Made by a program: the position numbers and the translations under genes. Shown here in pieces: positions 18,190-26,023 of a stretch of 64,000 nt of DNA (its first letter is position 1; each line of letters begins with the position of its first letter). This DNA comes from Mesorhizobium sp. YC-39 (GTDB lineage Bacteria; Pseudomonadota; Alphaproteobacteria; Rhizobiales; Rhizobiaceae): positions 1,302,001 through 1,366,000 of the forward strand of contig NZ_JAOWPS010000001.1 of the NCBI RefSeq assembly GCF_025753795.1, in the 5' to 3' direction. The notes beneath the pieces were generated by a model, which saw only the letters and a program-made list of their open reading frames with translations, did not search any database and had not been told where the DNA came from.

Positions 18190-18485
18190 GATTAGTCCTT
18201 GGGAAACATGCTGGCGGTTACCTCGCGAGCTACCCCTGCTGAACGAGTCAAGAGCAAGCTACAATCCGCCAGCGCATGCACAAGCAAAAACTAACCGCGC
18301 AATGGCTCCGAAATTCTGGCCCTCGTGAAGGAATCGAACTGCCCTCCCGTCTAACTTGAAGACTTGAGGGAGGCTCATGACCCTATCTAGCCACTTGGAG
18401 TATTATCAATGCAACGGGTGCTCTGAACGGCGCCGCCATGTCGGCCAGCTGACGAAACGCTCTTAAGTCGCCCTAAAATTCAACT
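18190..18485. other. Non-coding stretch between modules
   Basis: No convincing gene is visible. It separates the amine module from the LacI-controlled module. A CCTCCC...GGGAGG inverted repeat with an 18-base loop occurs around 18343-18373, and a GTTCGATTCC string reads on the minus strand, but the stems needed for a tRNA are absent. The upstream promoter of the aminotransferase gene must lie at its left end. Confidence 0.5.
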
Positions 18486-18605
18486 TCATAGCACCGAACG
18501 CAGGAAGTCGGCCGTCTCGGACTTTTTGCGGGCTGTCGAAAATCTGCTCAGGTGTACCTAGCTCATGGATTTGTCCCTGGTAGAAGAATCCAACGCGATC
18601 GAAAG
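18486..18605 (-). pseudogene. Remnant of a polar amino acid ABC ATPase (C-terminus, frameshifted)
   Basis: Translating the minus strand gives AFDRVGFFYQGQIHELG followed by TPEQIFDSPQKVR, then after a one-base frame change TADFLRSVL and a stop at 18486-18488. This is the usual C-terminal tail of GlnQ/HisP-type ATPases (G-x-I-x-E-x-G, P-x-x-I-F, F-L-x-x-I/L). Nothing of the Walker motifs remains upstream. It is a fossil of a former transporter next to the present module boundary. Confidence 0.6.
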
Positions 18606-18645
18606 CCGGCCGCCAACAAGCAGACGTCCAAAAAAAGTATCACGT

Positions 18646-18657
18646 TGAAACCGTTCA
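18646..18657. promoter_or_regulatory. LacI-type operator, distal copy
   Basis: TGAAACCGTTCA matches the module's operator TGAACCGGTTCA at 10 of 12 positions and is followed by TTC as in the stronger copies. It lies 184 bases before the proximal copy upstream of the branched-chain-type transporter, a spacing that could allow looping. Confidence 0.45.
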
Positions 18658-18829
18658 TTCTGTTCCTTTTTGGACGGAACATATGAAAGCGAGGCCCTCG
18701 CCTGTCGGCTGAGGGCCGCCGTTTTGCAATGAATTCTACGCCGGAAGTTCCATTTTGGACCTGAATTTGTGCGCTCACGCTATCCTGGACATCGGACCTT
18801 AGCTTCTAGTATGACTTTTTTAAGTTTTT

Positions 18830-18841
18830 TGAAACGGTTCA
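18830..18841. promoter_or_regulatory. LacI-type operator before the branched-chain-type transporter
   Basis: TGAAACGGTTCA differs by one base from the perfect operator TGAACCGGTTCA found three more times in this module. A TTGACA hexamer begins one base after it, so bound repressor would cover the -35 region of a promoter for the gene starting at 18992. Confidence 0.65.
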
Positions 18842-18991
18842 TTGACAGTCCACGATCATTCAATCAATGTCTGCCCCGAAGCTTCGAATGGCTGTCGCGC
18901 GGGGCGGGAGGCTCCCCCGGGCGGCGATCCCAGGCGTCTGGGACCTCGTGGTGCAGGCGTGCTTTGCCAGTGTCATTTTATGGAGGAGATA

Positions 18992-20098
18992 ATGCGCAAA
19001 TTTATTGTCACCGCTTTCAGCGCGCTGCTCGCTTTCAGCGCTTCAGCCATTGCTCAACCGAAGGAAGTCCTGCTCGGGGCGCTGTTGCCCTTGACGGGGC
19101 CGGCCGCGCCGATAGGCATTGAGGAACAGCAGGGCGTCCAGTTTGCGATCGACCAGATCAACGCCCGGGGCGGCATCAACGGGGTGCCGGTCAAGATTCT
19201 GTTCGACGACAGCCAGGGAAAGCCGGACCAGGCCGTGCTCGCCTTCAATCGCATGATCGATCTGAACGGCGTGCCGGCGCTTCTGACCGCATTTTCGTCG
19301 ATTTCGCTGGCGATCGCGCCGCTGGCTACCCGGCGCGAGGTTCTCGTCGTCAACCCCGCCGCCCAGACCGACAAGCTGGAAAACGCGTCGCCATTCCTGG
19401 TCAACACCATTCCGCTGGTGCGGCAGGAGGCGAGCGTGTTGGCCAAATATGCGATCGAGCACGTCGGCAAGAAGGCAGCGATCATCTACGAGAATGCCGC
19501 GGCAGGCATCGATGGCAGCACGGACTTCCGCAAGTATTTCCAGGAAGCTGGCGGCGAGATCATCGCGGAGGAGCCTGTCGAGTTCGGGCAGACCAACTAT
19601 CGCTCGACCTTGCTGAAGATCGCCGCCGCCAAGCCCGATTTCGTCTACATCGCCATTACGCAGAGCCATGAGGCCATGGCCGATCAGGTTGGCCAAATAC
19701 CAGATTTCCCTACTGGGATCGGCAATACGTTCTCGCGTCCGTTTTTCGGCCATGCGTCGACTGAAGGTTGGTACCAGACGGCTATCCAGTCCGGCTATCC
19801 GGACGAAGCCACGGTGGCTGCCTTCAAGAAGCAGTTCAACGCCGAGGATATGGGTTTCTTTGCGCGTGAATATTTCAACTCGACCAACATCATCCTGAAG
19901 GCGGCCAAGAAGGTTATCGCCGACGGCGGGGACATAACGGGGCCGGCTCTGCGCGACGCCGTTCTGGCCATACGCACCTTCGAATCGCCCGTCGCCGACG
20001 TTACTTTCGAAAGCAACACGGCATCCAGGCCGGTCGAAATCCTTCAGTACAAGGGCAAGGAGCGCGTCATCGTTGAAACAGCCCGGTCTGCGGACTGA
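18992..20098 (+). CDS. ABC transporter solute-binding protein, branched-chain amino acid type
   Basis: A 368-residue periplasmic protein of the Peripla_BP_6/LivJ family. It has a signal peptide (MRKFIVTAFSALLAFSASAIA, cleavage before QP) and the typical LLGALLPLTGPAAPIG and GGINGVPVKILFDDSQG segments. The ATG at 18992 follows GGAGGAG; a TTG at 18842 would add 50 non-homologous residues. It heads a livJ-H-M-G-F style operon and lies directly behind a LacI-type operator. Family members often bind aromatic acids, amides or urea as well as amino acids. It is a clear paralogue of the orphan protein at 34828-35925. Confidence 0.92.
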   Translation: MRKFIVTAFSALLAFSASAIAQPKEVLLGALLPLTGPAAPIGIEEQQGVQFAIDQINARGGINGVPVKILFDDSQGKPDQAVLAFNRMIDLNGVPALLTAFSSISLAIAPLATRREVLVVNPAAQTDKLENASPFLVNTIPLVRQEASVLAKYAIEHVGKKAAIIYENAAAGIDGSTDFRKYFQEAGGEIIAEEPVEFGQTNYRSTLLKIAAAKPDFVYIAITQSHEAMADQVGQIPDFPTGIGNTFSRPFFGHASTEGWYQTAIQSGYPDEATVAAFKKQFNAEDMGFFAREYFNSTNIILKAAKKVIADGGDITGPALRDAVLAIRTFESPVADVTFESNTASRPVEILQYKGKERVIVETARSAD

Positions 20099-20119
20099 GT
20101 GTAGACGGAATCGCCGCCA

Positions 20120-20995
20120 ATGCTTTATCTGCAGTTGTTCATCGATGGCGTGGTCAGCGGATGCGCCATCGGGCTTGTCTCCGTGAGCTTTTCCTATTTC
20201 TACGCCACGACAGGAACGTTTCACGTCGCCCATGCCGGGATCTATACGTTCAGCGCCTATTTCGCATGGTGGCTGGTCGGCGTCGGCGTGCCATTCTTCG
20301 GCGCGCTCGCGCTGGCGGTCGCCCTTGGGGGCGTTGCCGGATATCTCACGCAGCGGCTGCTCTATGAGCGACTTGCCCGAAACACGGCATCGCCCCTGGT
20401 GATGATGATCGCGTCGATCGGCCTGCTCACGGTGCTGCAGAACGTCGTGGCGATCCTGTTCACCCCGAACATCGTCCAGTTCGACCTGACATGGCGCCTG
20501 TCTCATCTCAGCCTCGGCGGCATCTCGCTGAGCTACCCGCAGGCGCTGATCCTGGTTTCAAGCCTTGTAATCGTCACCGCGCTTATCCTGTTCTCGCGCC
20601 ACTCGGCGCTCGGCAAGCGCATTCGTGCGGTGACCTCAAATCCGGACCTCGCCGAGATCACGCGTCTGGCTCCGAAGCAGGTCTTTGCCATAGTGCTGGC
20701 GATAAGCTCGGCCATCGTCGCGGTACCGGGCGTGCTGATCGGCGTCGACCAGGCCCTGCAGCCCTATACCTCGCTGCTGGTGCTACTCACCGCGGTGATC
20801 GCGATGATCGCCGGCGGTATCGGCAGCCTGCGGGGCGCCTTCTGCATGTCGATCCTGCTCGCCGTCGTGCAGTCGATGTCGGTGGCCTTCATGCCGGGCC
20901 GCTGGAGCGTCGCCGCCGTCTTCGGCATTTTTATCGTGTTCATCCTGTTCAGGCCCGAAGGCCTGTTCCGCAGCCGTTTCAGCCGCGCGTTCTGA
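20120..20995 (+). CDS. Branched-chain-type ABC permease, LivH family
   Basis: A 291-residue inner-membrane protein with about eight hydrophobic segments, starting LQLFIDGVVSGCAIGLVSVSFSYFYATTGTFHVAHAG, the standard LivH opening. The cytoplasmic loop TSNPDLAEITRLAPKQV contains the permease-ATPase contact, and IAMIAGGIGSLRGAF is conserved near the C-terminus. It begins 21 bases after the binding-protein gene and pairs with the LivM-type permease that follows. Confidence 0.92.
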   Translation: MLYLQLFIDGVVSGCAIGLVSVSFSYFYATTGTFHVAHAGIYTFSAYFAWWLVGVGVPFFGALALAVALGGVAGYLTQRLLYERLARNTASPLVMMIASIGLLTVLQNVVAILFTPNIVQFDLTWRLSHLSLGGISLSYPQALILVSSLVIVTALILFSRHSALGKRIRAVTSNPDLAEITRLAPKQVFAIVLAISSAIVAVPGVLIGVDQALQPYTSLLVLLTAVIAMIAGGIGSLRGAFCMSILLAVVQSMSVAFMPGRWSVAAVFGIFIVFILFRPEGLFRSRFSRAF

Positions 20996-21005
20996 GGTCG
21001 AAACG

Positions 21006-21866
21006 ATGAATTACTTTCTCAGCTTCCTCATCCTTGCCGAAATCTTCTCGATCGCGGCGCTTTCGACCAATCTGCTGATCGGCGTCATCGGCATCTTCTC
21101 GGTCGCGCAGGCCGCTATCATGGGGGTAGGTGCCTACACGGCTGCTCTCCTGATGATGGCGGGCGTACCGTTCCCCCTCGCTCTGCTGGCGGCGGTCCTG
21201 ACATGCGCCGCCATCAACGTACTGTCCTCTCTCCCTTCGCTGCGGCTTGCAGGCGACTATTTCATCATCACCTCCTTCGGAACCCAGCTGGTCGCAACCG
21301 CGGTCTTCATCAACTGGCAGGATCTCACGGGCGGCGCTACGGGCCTCATGGGCATTCCGATCGCAGAGATAGCAGGCTACAGCTTCGCCTCGTCGCAGCA
21401 GTTCGCGCTTCTGGTCACGGTCATCCTGATCATCGTGGCGACCAGCTTCTGGCTTCTGATGCGCTCGCCCCATGGCAAGCTCCTGCATGCGATCCGCCTG
21501 AACGAGATCGCGGCGGTGGCTGCGGGCCGCAAGGTGCTGAGGGCCAAGGTCGGTGTCGCGGCTGTTTCCGGCGCCTATGCCGGTGTCGCCGGCGCGCTTT
21601 ATGCGACCTACATCTCTTTCATCGACCCGGTGTCGTTCGACATTCACGTGTCGGTGCTGCTGGTCACGATGCTGGTCGTGGGCGGTGCACGGACGCTGGC
21701 GGGCTCGATCATCGGTCCGTTCCTGCTCCTCGCGATCCCGCAGCTTCTCGCCCTTGTCGACATCCCGTCGACCGTCGTCGGACCCGTGCGGCAGCTTTTC
21801 TACGGGGTGATCCTGATCGCCTTCATGCTGTGGCGGCCGCAAGGCATAGCGGGGAGGAAGCTCTGA
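21006..21866 (+). CDS. Branched-chain-type ABC permease, LivM family
   Basis: A 286-residue inner-membrane permease with the LivM hallmarks STNLLIGVIGIFSVAQAAIMGVGAYTAALL, LRLAGDYFIITSFGTQ and GGATGLMGIP. HAIRLNEIAAVAAGRKVLRAKV is the cytoplasmic coupling loop. Its stop overlaps the start of the ATPase gene (TGATG), so the two are translationally coupled. Confidence 0.92.
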   Translation: MNYFLSFLILAEIFSIAALSTNLLIGVIGIFSVAQAAIMGVGAYTAALLMMAGVPFPLALLAAVLTCAAINVLSSLPSLRLAGDYFIITSFGTQLVATAVFINWQDLTGGATGLMGIPIAEIAGYSFASSQQFALLVTVILIIVATSFWLLMRSPHGKLLHAIRLNEIAAVAAGRKVLRAKVGVAAVSGAYAGVAGALYATYISFIDPVSFDIHVSVLLVTMLVVGGARTLAGSIIGPFLLLAIPQLLALVDIPSTVVGPVRQLFYGVILIAFMLWRPQGIAGRKL

Positions 21867-22633
21867 TGACCTATTTCAGCGTTTCCAATGTCACCAAGCG
21901 TTTCGGCGGCCTCGTGGCGCTCGACGATTGCAGCTTCGCCATCGAGCCGCTGCGGACAAGCTGCGTGGTTGGCCCCAACGGCGCCGGCAAGACCTCGATC
22001 TTCAACGTGATCACCGGCTTCATCAAACCGGATACCGGCTCCGTGGTCTTCAAGGGAGAGGACATCACCCTGGCGACCCGTCACGAGCGCGTCGGGCGGG
22101 GGATAGCCCGAACGTTCCAGAACCTGCAACTGTTCGAGGAACTGACTGCGCTGGAAAACGTGCTCGTCTGCCTCAAGGACGAAAGCGCCAACGATCCCCT
22201 GACCGCGATCTTCAGGCCGTTTCACACCAATGCCGTGCTGCGCCGCAAGACGGCTGAGGCGGCGGCGCTTCTGGAGCAGGTCGGCCTGGGGCACAAGCTG
22301 GATGCAGCCGCATCGAGCCTCAGCTACGGGCAGAAGAAGTTGCTCTGCATAGCGCGCGTGCTGGCCACCAACGCCGAGCTCGTGCTGCTCGACGAGCCGA
22401 CTTCCGGTCTGGCGGCGGGAGCGCTCGATGCCATGGTCGAACTGATCCACAAGCTGAAGGAGCAGAAGAAGACCCTGCTCGTCGTCGAGCACAACACGCA
22501 GATTGTCCAGCGCATCGCCGACGAGGTGCTGTTCTTCCATCGTGGGCATTTGATGGCGCAGGGGACGCCGGCGGAAATCGTCGCGAATGAGGAACTCGGC
22601 CGAATCTATTTCGGGAAAGGAGCCGGCAAGTGA
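21866..22633 (+). CDS. Branched-chain-type ABC ATPase, LivG family
   Basis: A 255-residue nucleotide-binding subunit with Walker A GPNGAGKTS, signature LSYGQKKL, Walker B LVLLDEPTSG and switch His in VVEHNTQ. The LivG-specific IARTFQNLQLFEELTALENVLV stretch follows the Q-loop. The ATG overlaps the LivM stop; a longer frame extends upstream but lies out of phase inside livM and was not used. Energises uptake together with the LivF-type subunit. Confidence 0.92.
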   Translation: MTYFSVSNVTKRFGGLVALDDCSFAIEPLRTSCVVGPNGAGKTSIFNVITGFIKPDTGSVVFKGEDITLATRHERVGRGIARTFQNLQLFEELTALENVLVCLKDESANDPLTAIFRPFHTNAVLRRKTAEAAALLEQVGLGHKLDAAASSLSYGQKKLLCIARVLATNAELVLLDEPTSGLAAGALDAMVELIHKLKEQKKTLLVVEHNTQIVQRIADEVLFFHRGHLMAQGTPAEIVANEELGRIYFGKGAGK

Positions 22634-23328
22634 CGCTCGAAGCGCGCAATCTCGTCGCCGGCTACGGCGACAAATCCATCCTGGACAAGGTATCTTTCAC
22701 GCTCAATGACGGCGAGATCCTGGCCTTCTTCGGACATAACGGGGCGGGCAAGTCGACCACCCTGAAGGCCGTCATCGGGCTGATCCCCGTGCAGGAGGGC
22801 GAACTCCTGCTCGACGGCGAACGCATCGACAAACTTCCGATAGCGGCCCGGCTCGACCGCGGCATCAAGCTGCTTCCCGAGGGGCGCGGTATTTTCCCGG
22901 ACCTCAGCGTCAAGGACAGCATCGACATCGTGGCGCAGCGCAACTGCACGCCTGGCGGCAGCAAGATCAAGAAGGACGACGTCTACGAATTGCTGCCGAA
23001 CCTCGCCAGGCTCAGGAACTCGATCGCGGGCGAAATGAGCGGCGGACAGCAGCAGATCCTCGCCTTCGCGCTTGCCCTGCTCGGCTCGCCGCGCTGCATC
23101 CTGCTGGAAGAGCCGTCGGTAGGCTTGCAGCCCGACCTCGTGGAGGATCTGTTCGGCAAGATTCGCGAGATCTGCGCGAGGCTCGGTGTCTCGGCCATCC
23201 TGATCGAACACAAGATCGCCTCCGCCATGGCCATTGCCGATCATGTCATGATCATCAACAGCGGCCGGCTGGTCTTCAACGGCAGCAAGGCCGAGGCCGA
23301 GACGATCAATCTCTGGAGCTATTTCTGA
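22630..23328 (+). CDS. Branched-chain-type ABC ATPase, LivF family
   Basis: A 232-residue ATPase starting at GTG, overlapping the LivG stop by four bases (GTGA). Walker A is GHNGAGKST, the signature MSGGQQQI and the Walker B CILLEEPSVGL, with the second acidic residue Glu. LLPEGRGIFPDLSVKDSIDI is the LivF variable stretch. It is slightly shorter than usual and completes the five-gene transporter. Confidence 0.92.
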   Translation: MTLEARNLVAGYGDKSILDKVSFTLNDGEILAFFGHNGAGKSTTLKAVIGLIPVQEGELLLDGERIDKLPIAARLDRGIKLLPEGRGIFPDLSVKDSIDIVAQRNCTPGGSKIKKDDVYELLPNLARLRNSIAGEMSGGQQQILAFALALLGSPRCILLEEPSVGLQPDLVEDLFGKIREICARLGVSAILIEHKIASAMAIADHVMIINSGRLVFNGSKAEAETINLWSYF

Positions 23329-23358
23329 ACAGGGCGCGGGTGCGCCGGGGAGGTTGCT

Positions 23359-24492
23359 GTGAAATTCGATTTGCGGAACACACCAGGTATCGTCTTCGGC
23401 GTGGGCGAGATCGCCCGGCTTGGCGATCTGGTGCAGGGCTATTCGCGCATCCTGCTGATGTATGGCGGCGGCAGCATCAAGGCCAACGGGGTGCATGCGC
23501 AGGTGCTCGATGCGCTGTCGGGGCTTGAGGTTCACGAGTTCGGCGGGGTGGAGGCAAACCCCGAATACGAGACGGCAATGGCCGCTGTCCGTCTGGCCCG
23601 GGAAAAGAGCTGCGATTTTGTGCTGGGCGTGGGCGGCGGCTCGGTGATCGACGCCTCCAAGTTCGTGGCCGCGATCATTCCGATGAAGGACGCGGATCCC
23701 TGGGACCGCTTCATGGGCGGCGAGGAGCCCGTGCAAGTCGTGCCCAATGGTGCGGTGCTCACGCTCCCGGCGACGGGCTACGAGAGCAACCCGGTCTCCG
23801 TCATTTCGCGCAGGGAGCGTGCGCTCAAGGTGCCTTTTCCGGTGTTCGCGATCCTCGACCCGTCGACGATGAAAAGCCTTAACCGCCGGCAGCTGGAAAA
23901 CGGGGTGGTCGATTCCGTCACGCATGTCCTCGAGCAGTACGTGACACGGCCCGGCAACGCCCCGATCCAGATCGGCTACAGCGAGGTGTTGTTGCAGGCT
24001 CTGTTCGAATGGGGCCCTCGGCTCATCGCGGAAGACAGCGACGAGACACGCGAGACTGTCATGTGGGCGGCTAACCAGGCGCTCAACGGGCTGATCGGAA
24101 CTCGCCGCGCAATAGCCGGAAGCTCCGGCCCGTTCTATGCCACCGCGCTGTTGCGTGCGTCGAAAAGCCTTTCCGGCGTCGCCGAGCCTGACGAGCAACA
24201 GTGGCGCGCCACTTTCGAAGCGGGCGTTGCGGCTATCGGCGAACTTGGAGGTGCGAAAGCCGGTGATCGGACCATGCTCGATGCCTTGATCCCTGCCTGT
24301 CACGCGTGGCGGGACGGGACCTGGCGGGAGGCCGTTCAGGCCGCTGAAACCGGTGCGCAGCAGACCGCCGGGATGTATCCTCGGGTGGGCCGGGCGTCTT
24401 ATCTGGGTGATCGCGCTACAGGCTCGCCGGATGCTGGCGCTGCAGCGGTCACGGTCTGGATGGGCGCGATCAGCGAGGCGCGGCTGACATGA
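23359..24492 (+). CDS. Hybrid: iron alcohol dehydrogenase N-half fused to DhaL C-half
   Basis: A 377-codon frame that starts at GTG behind GGGGAGG. Residues 1 to about 247 match butanol-dehydrogenase-like iron alcohol dehydrogenases: GVGGGSVIDASK (91-101), LPATGYESNPVSVIS, and Asp185/His189 in NGVVDSVTHVLEQYVT as the first two iron ligands. From about 251 the sequence becomes the second half of the dihydroxyacetone kinase subunit DhaL: AIAGSSGPFYATALLRAS, GGAKAGDRTMLDALIPA (297-313), GRASYLGDRATGSPDAGA. The two later iron-binding histidines and DhaL's GDGDHG-type nucleotide site are both missing. The frame is open and overlaps the GST gene (ATGA). An ancestral deletion through a dhaK-dhaL region would explain it; neither classical activity is expected. 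Confidence 0.85.
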   Translation: MKFDLRNTPGIVFGVGEIARLGDLVQGYSRILLMYGGGSIKANGVHAQVLDALSGLEVHEFGGVEANPEYETAMAAVRLAREKSCDFVLGVGGGSVIDASKFVAAIIPMKDADPWDRFMGGEEPVQVVPNGAVLTLPATGYESNPVSVISRRERALKVPFPVFAILDPSTMKSLNRRQLENGVVDSVTHVLEQYVTRPGNAPIQIGYSEVLLQALFEWGPRLIAEDSDETRETVMWAANQALNGLIGTRRAIAGSSGPFYATALLRASKSLSGVAEPDEQQWRATFEAGVAAIGELGGAKAGDRTMLDALIPACHAWRDGTWREAVQAAETGAQQTAGMYPRVGRASYLGDRATGSPDAGAAAVTVWMGAISEARLT

Positions 24493-25103
24493 AGCTGTTC
24501 TGGTCAACTCGCTCGCCCTTTGTCCGGAAGGTGATGATCGTTGCTCACGAGCTGGGGATCGCCGGCCGGATCGAGCGCGTACGGATGGTGGTGCACCCCG
24601 CGAAGCCGAATGCCGAGGTGATGAGGTTTCACCCGTTGAGCAAGATACCGGCGCTCATCCTCGATGATGGGCAGGTTATCTACGACTCCCGAGTGATCTG
24701 CGAATACCTCGACGCGGAATTCGGTGAAGGCGCGTTGGTGCCGGCGTCAGGCGCCACGCGCTGGCAGGTGCTGACCCGGCACTCGATGATCGACGCCTTG
24801 ATCGAAACCTGCGTGATGTGGAACACCGAGCGCGGCAAGGCGGACGGGCGCAGGGATGAGGAAGTCATTCAGGCCAGCGCTCTGCGCGCAACATCGGGGC
24901 TGGACGCGCTGGAACGTAACACCGGCTTGCATGAAGGCGCACTGACGCTATCCCATGTCGCTGCCGCGAGTGCCCTGGCCTATCTGGATTTTCGCTTCGG
25001 TACGCTCGGCTGGCGCGAGGGTCGTCCCCGGCTGGCGGTCTGGTTCGAGGAATTTTCCAAGCGGCCTTCATTCATCGAGACGGCCTTCGCCGACATCTAC
25101 TGA
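24489..25103 (+). CDS. Glutathione S-transferase family protein
   Basis: A 204-residue cytoplasmic protein with an N-terminal thioredoxin-like domain (LFWSTRSPFVRKVMIVAHELG; FHPLSKIPALILDDGQVIYDSRVICEYLD) and an alpha-helical C-terminal domain. SRVICEYLD is the conserved glutathione gamma-glutamyl contact and Ser7/Ser9 are candidate catalytic residues. It starts inside the stop of the ADH-DhaL hybrid. In this catabolic cluster it could open or isomerise an activated intermediate; sequence does not tell which. Confidence 0.9.
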   Translation: MKLFWSTRSPFVRKVMIVAHELGIAGRIERVRMVVHPAKPNAEVMRFHPLSKIPALILDDGQVIYDSRVICEYLDAEFGEGALVPASGATRWQVLTRHSMIDALIETCVMWNTERGKADGRRDEEVIQASALRATSGLDALERNTGLHEGALTLSHVAAASALAYLDFRFGTLGWREGRPRLAVWFEEFSKRPSFIETAFADIY

Positions 25104-25169
25104 GCAGCGTGGCGCTTCATCGAAACATGGTTTGGGATTGTAGACCAATGCAAGTTTCCAAAATACAGA

Positions 25170-25181
25170 TGAACCGGTTCA
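25170..25181. promoter_or_regulatory. LacI-type operator before the hydrolase genes
   Basis: A perfect TGAACCGGTTCA palindrome lies 20 bases ahead of the alpha/beta hydrolase start and 67 after the GST stop. It marks a second repressed promoter, so hydrolase, MBL-fold and BKACE genes form their own transcription unit. Confidence 0.75.
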
Positions 25182-25201
25182 GGTAAATGCAAGGAATTGA
25201 A

Positions 25202-26023
25202 ATGACTGGGAGTTGGTGCGAGGCGGCTGGTGTAGCTCTCCGCTACAGGTTTGACGGCGCGGGCGGCCCGCTGCTGATCCTCGTCCACGAGATGGGCGGA
25301 ATGATCGAGTCGTGGGATCGCGTGGTTCCGTTGCTTCGGGAGCGCTTCCGGATCTTCCGTTTCGACATGCGTGGGGCGGGCATGTCAGAGAAGGTGAAGG
25401 AGGGCATTCGCGTCGACCAGCTTGCGGACGACCTGGCCGCCTTGCTCGATGCCGTTGGCATCGGGGAGAAGGCCCTCGTGGCCGGCTGCGCGGTCGGGGC
25501 GGCGGTGGCGCTAAGCTTCGCGACAAGGCACCCCGAGCGCTGCGCCGGCCTTGTCCTCATGAACCCTGCGCTCAACGTGACGCCCGAGAATCTGCCGGGA
25601 TTGCAGGCTCGCGCGGAGCTGCTTCGACAGGCCGGAACCCACGGCATTGTCGAGGAATCCCTGGCGAGCGGCTATCCGGAATCGCTGCGCGCACAGGATC
25701 ACGCACATTTCGATCTCTTCCGGGCTCGCTGGCTGGCGAACGATCCGGAAAGCCTTCGTGCGCATTTCCTGATGCTGGCCGAAATGGACCTGCGGGCGGA
25801 CCTCGCGGAGGTCGGCTGTCCGGTTCTCGCCATCAGCGGCCGCTTGGATCCCTTGCGCACGACCAGTTATGTGCAGGAACTGCTCGACCCTGTTGTGGAC
25901 GCGCGGCTCGTGGTGATCGACGCCGGGCATCACATGCCGGACCAGGCACCGGAAGCCGTAGCGCGGGAAATTGCATCTTTTGCACCGCGGCTGCCAGGAT
26001 TGCAGGCGGGAGAAGCGGCATGA
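25202..26023 (+). CDS. Alpha/beta hydrolase with a cysteine nucleophile
   Basis: A 273-residue protein resembling 3-oxoadipate enol-lactonases. LVHEMGGMIESWDRVVPLL carries the oxyanion region and FDMRGAGMSEK follows it. The nucleophile elbow is GCAVG (residues 95-99), so Cys96 replaces the usual Ser, as in dienelactone hydrolases. Asp216 in SGRLDPLRT and the His of DAGHHMP complete the triad. The ATG at 25202 has AAGGA at good spacing; the one at 25187 does not. A lactone or thioester substrate is likely. Confidence 0.88.
   Translation: MTGSWCEAAGVALRYRFDGAGGPLLILVHEMGGMIESWDRVVPLLRERFRIFRFDMRGAGMSEKVKEGIRVDQLADDLAALLDAVGIGEKALVAGCAVGAAVALSFATRHPERCAGLVLMNPALNVTPENLPGLQARAELLRQAGTHGIVEESLASGYPESLRAQDHAHFDLFRARWLANDPESLRAHFLMLAEMDLRADLAEVGCPVLAISGRLDPLRTTSYVQELLDPVVDARLVVIDAGHHMPDQAPEAVAREIASFAPRLPGLQAGEAA

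Noticed and set aside
18301..18375. A tRNA-like T-arm string (GTTCGATTCC) and paired CCTCCC/GGGAGG on the minus strand
   Set aside because: The five-base T-stem does not pair, and no acceptor, D or anticodon stem can be built around it, so it is not called as a tRNA or an attachment site.
18563..18778. A 71-codon minus-strand frame upstream of the Liv-type operon
   Set aside because: It crosses the ATPase remnant and a LacI operator and has no ribosome site or homology.
22606..24507. A 633-codon minus-strand frame across the LivF and Fe-ADH/DhaL genes
   Set aside because: No domain pattern, composition typical of antisense translation, and it spans two recognised genes.
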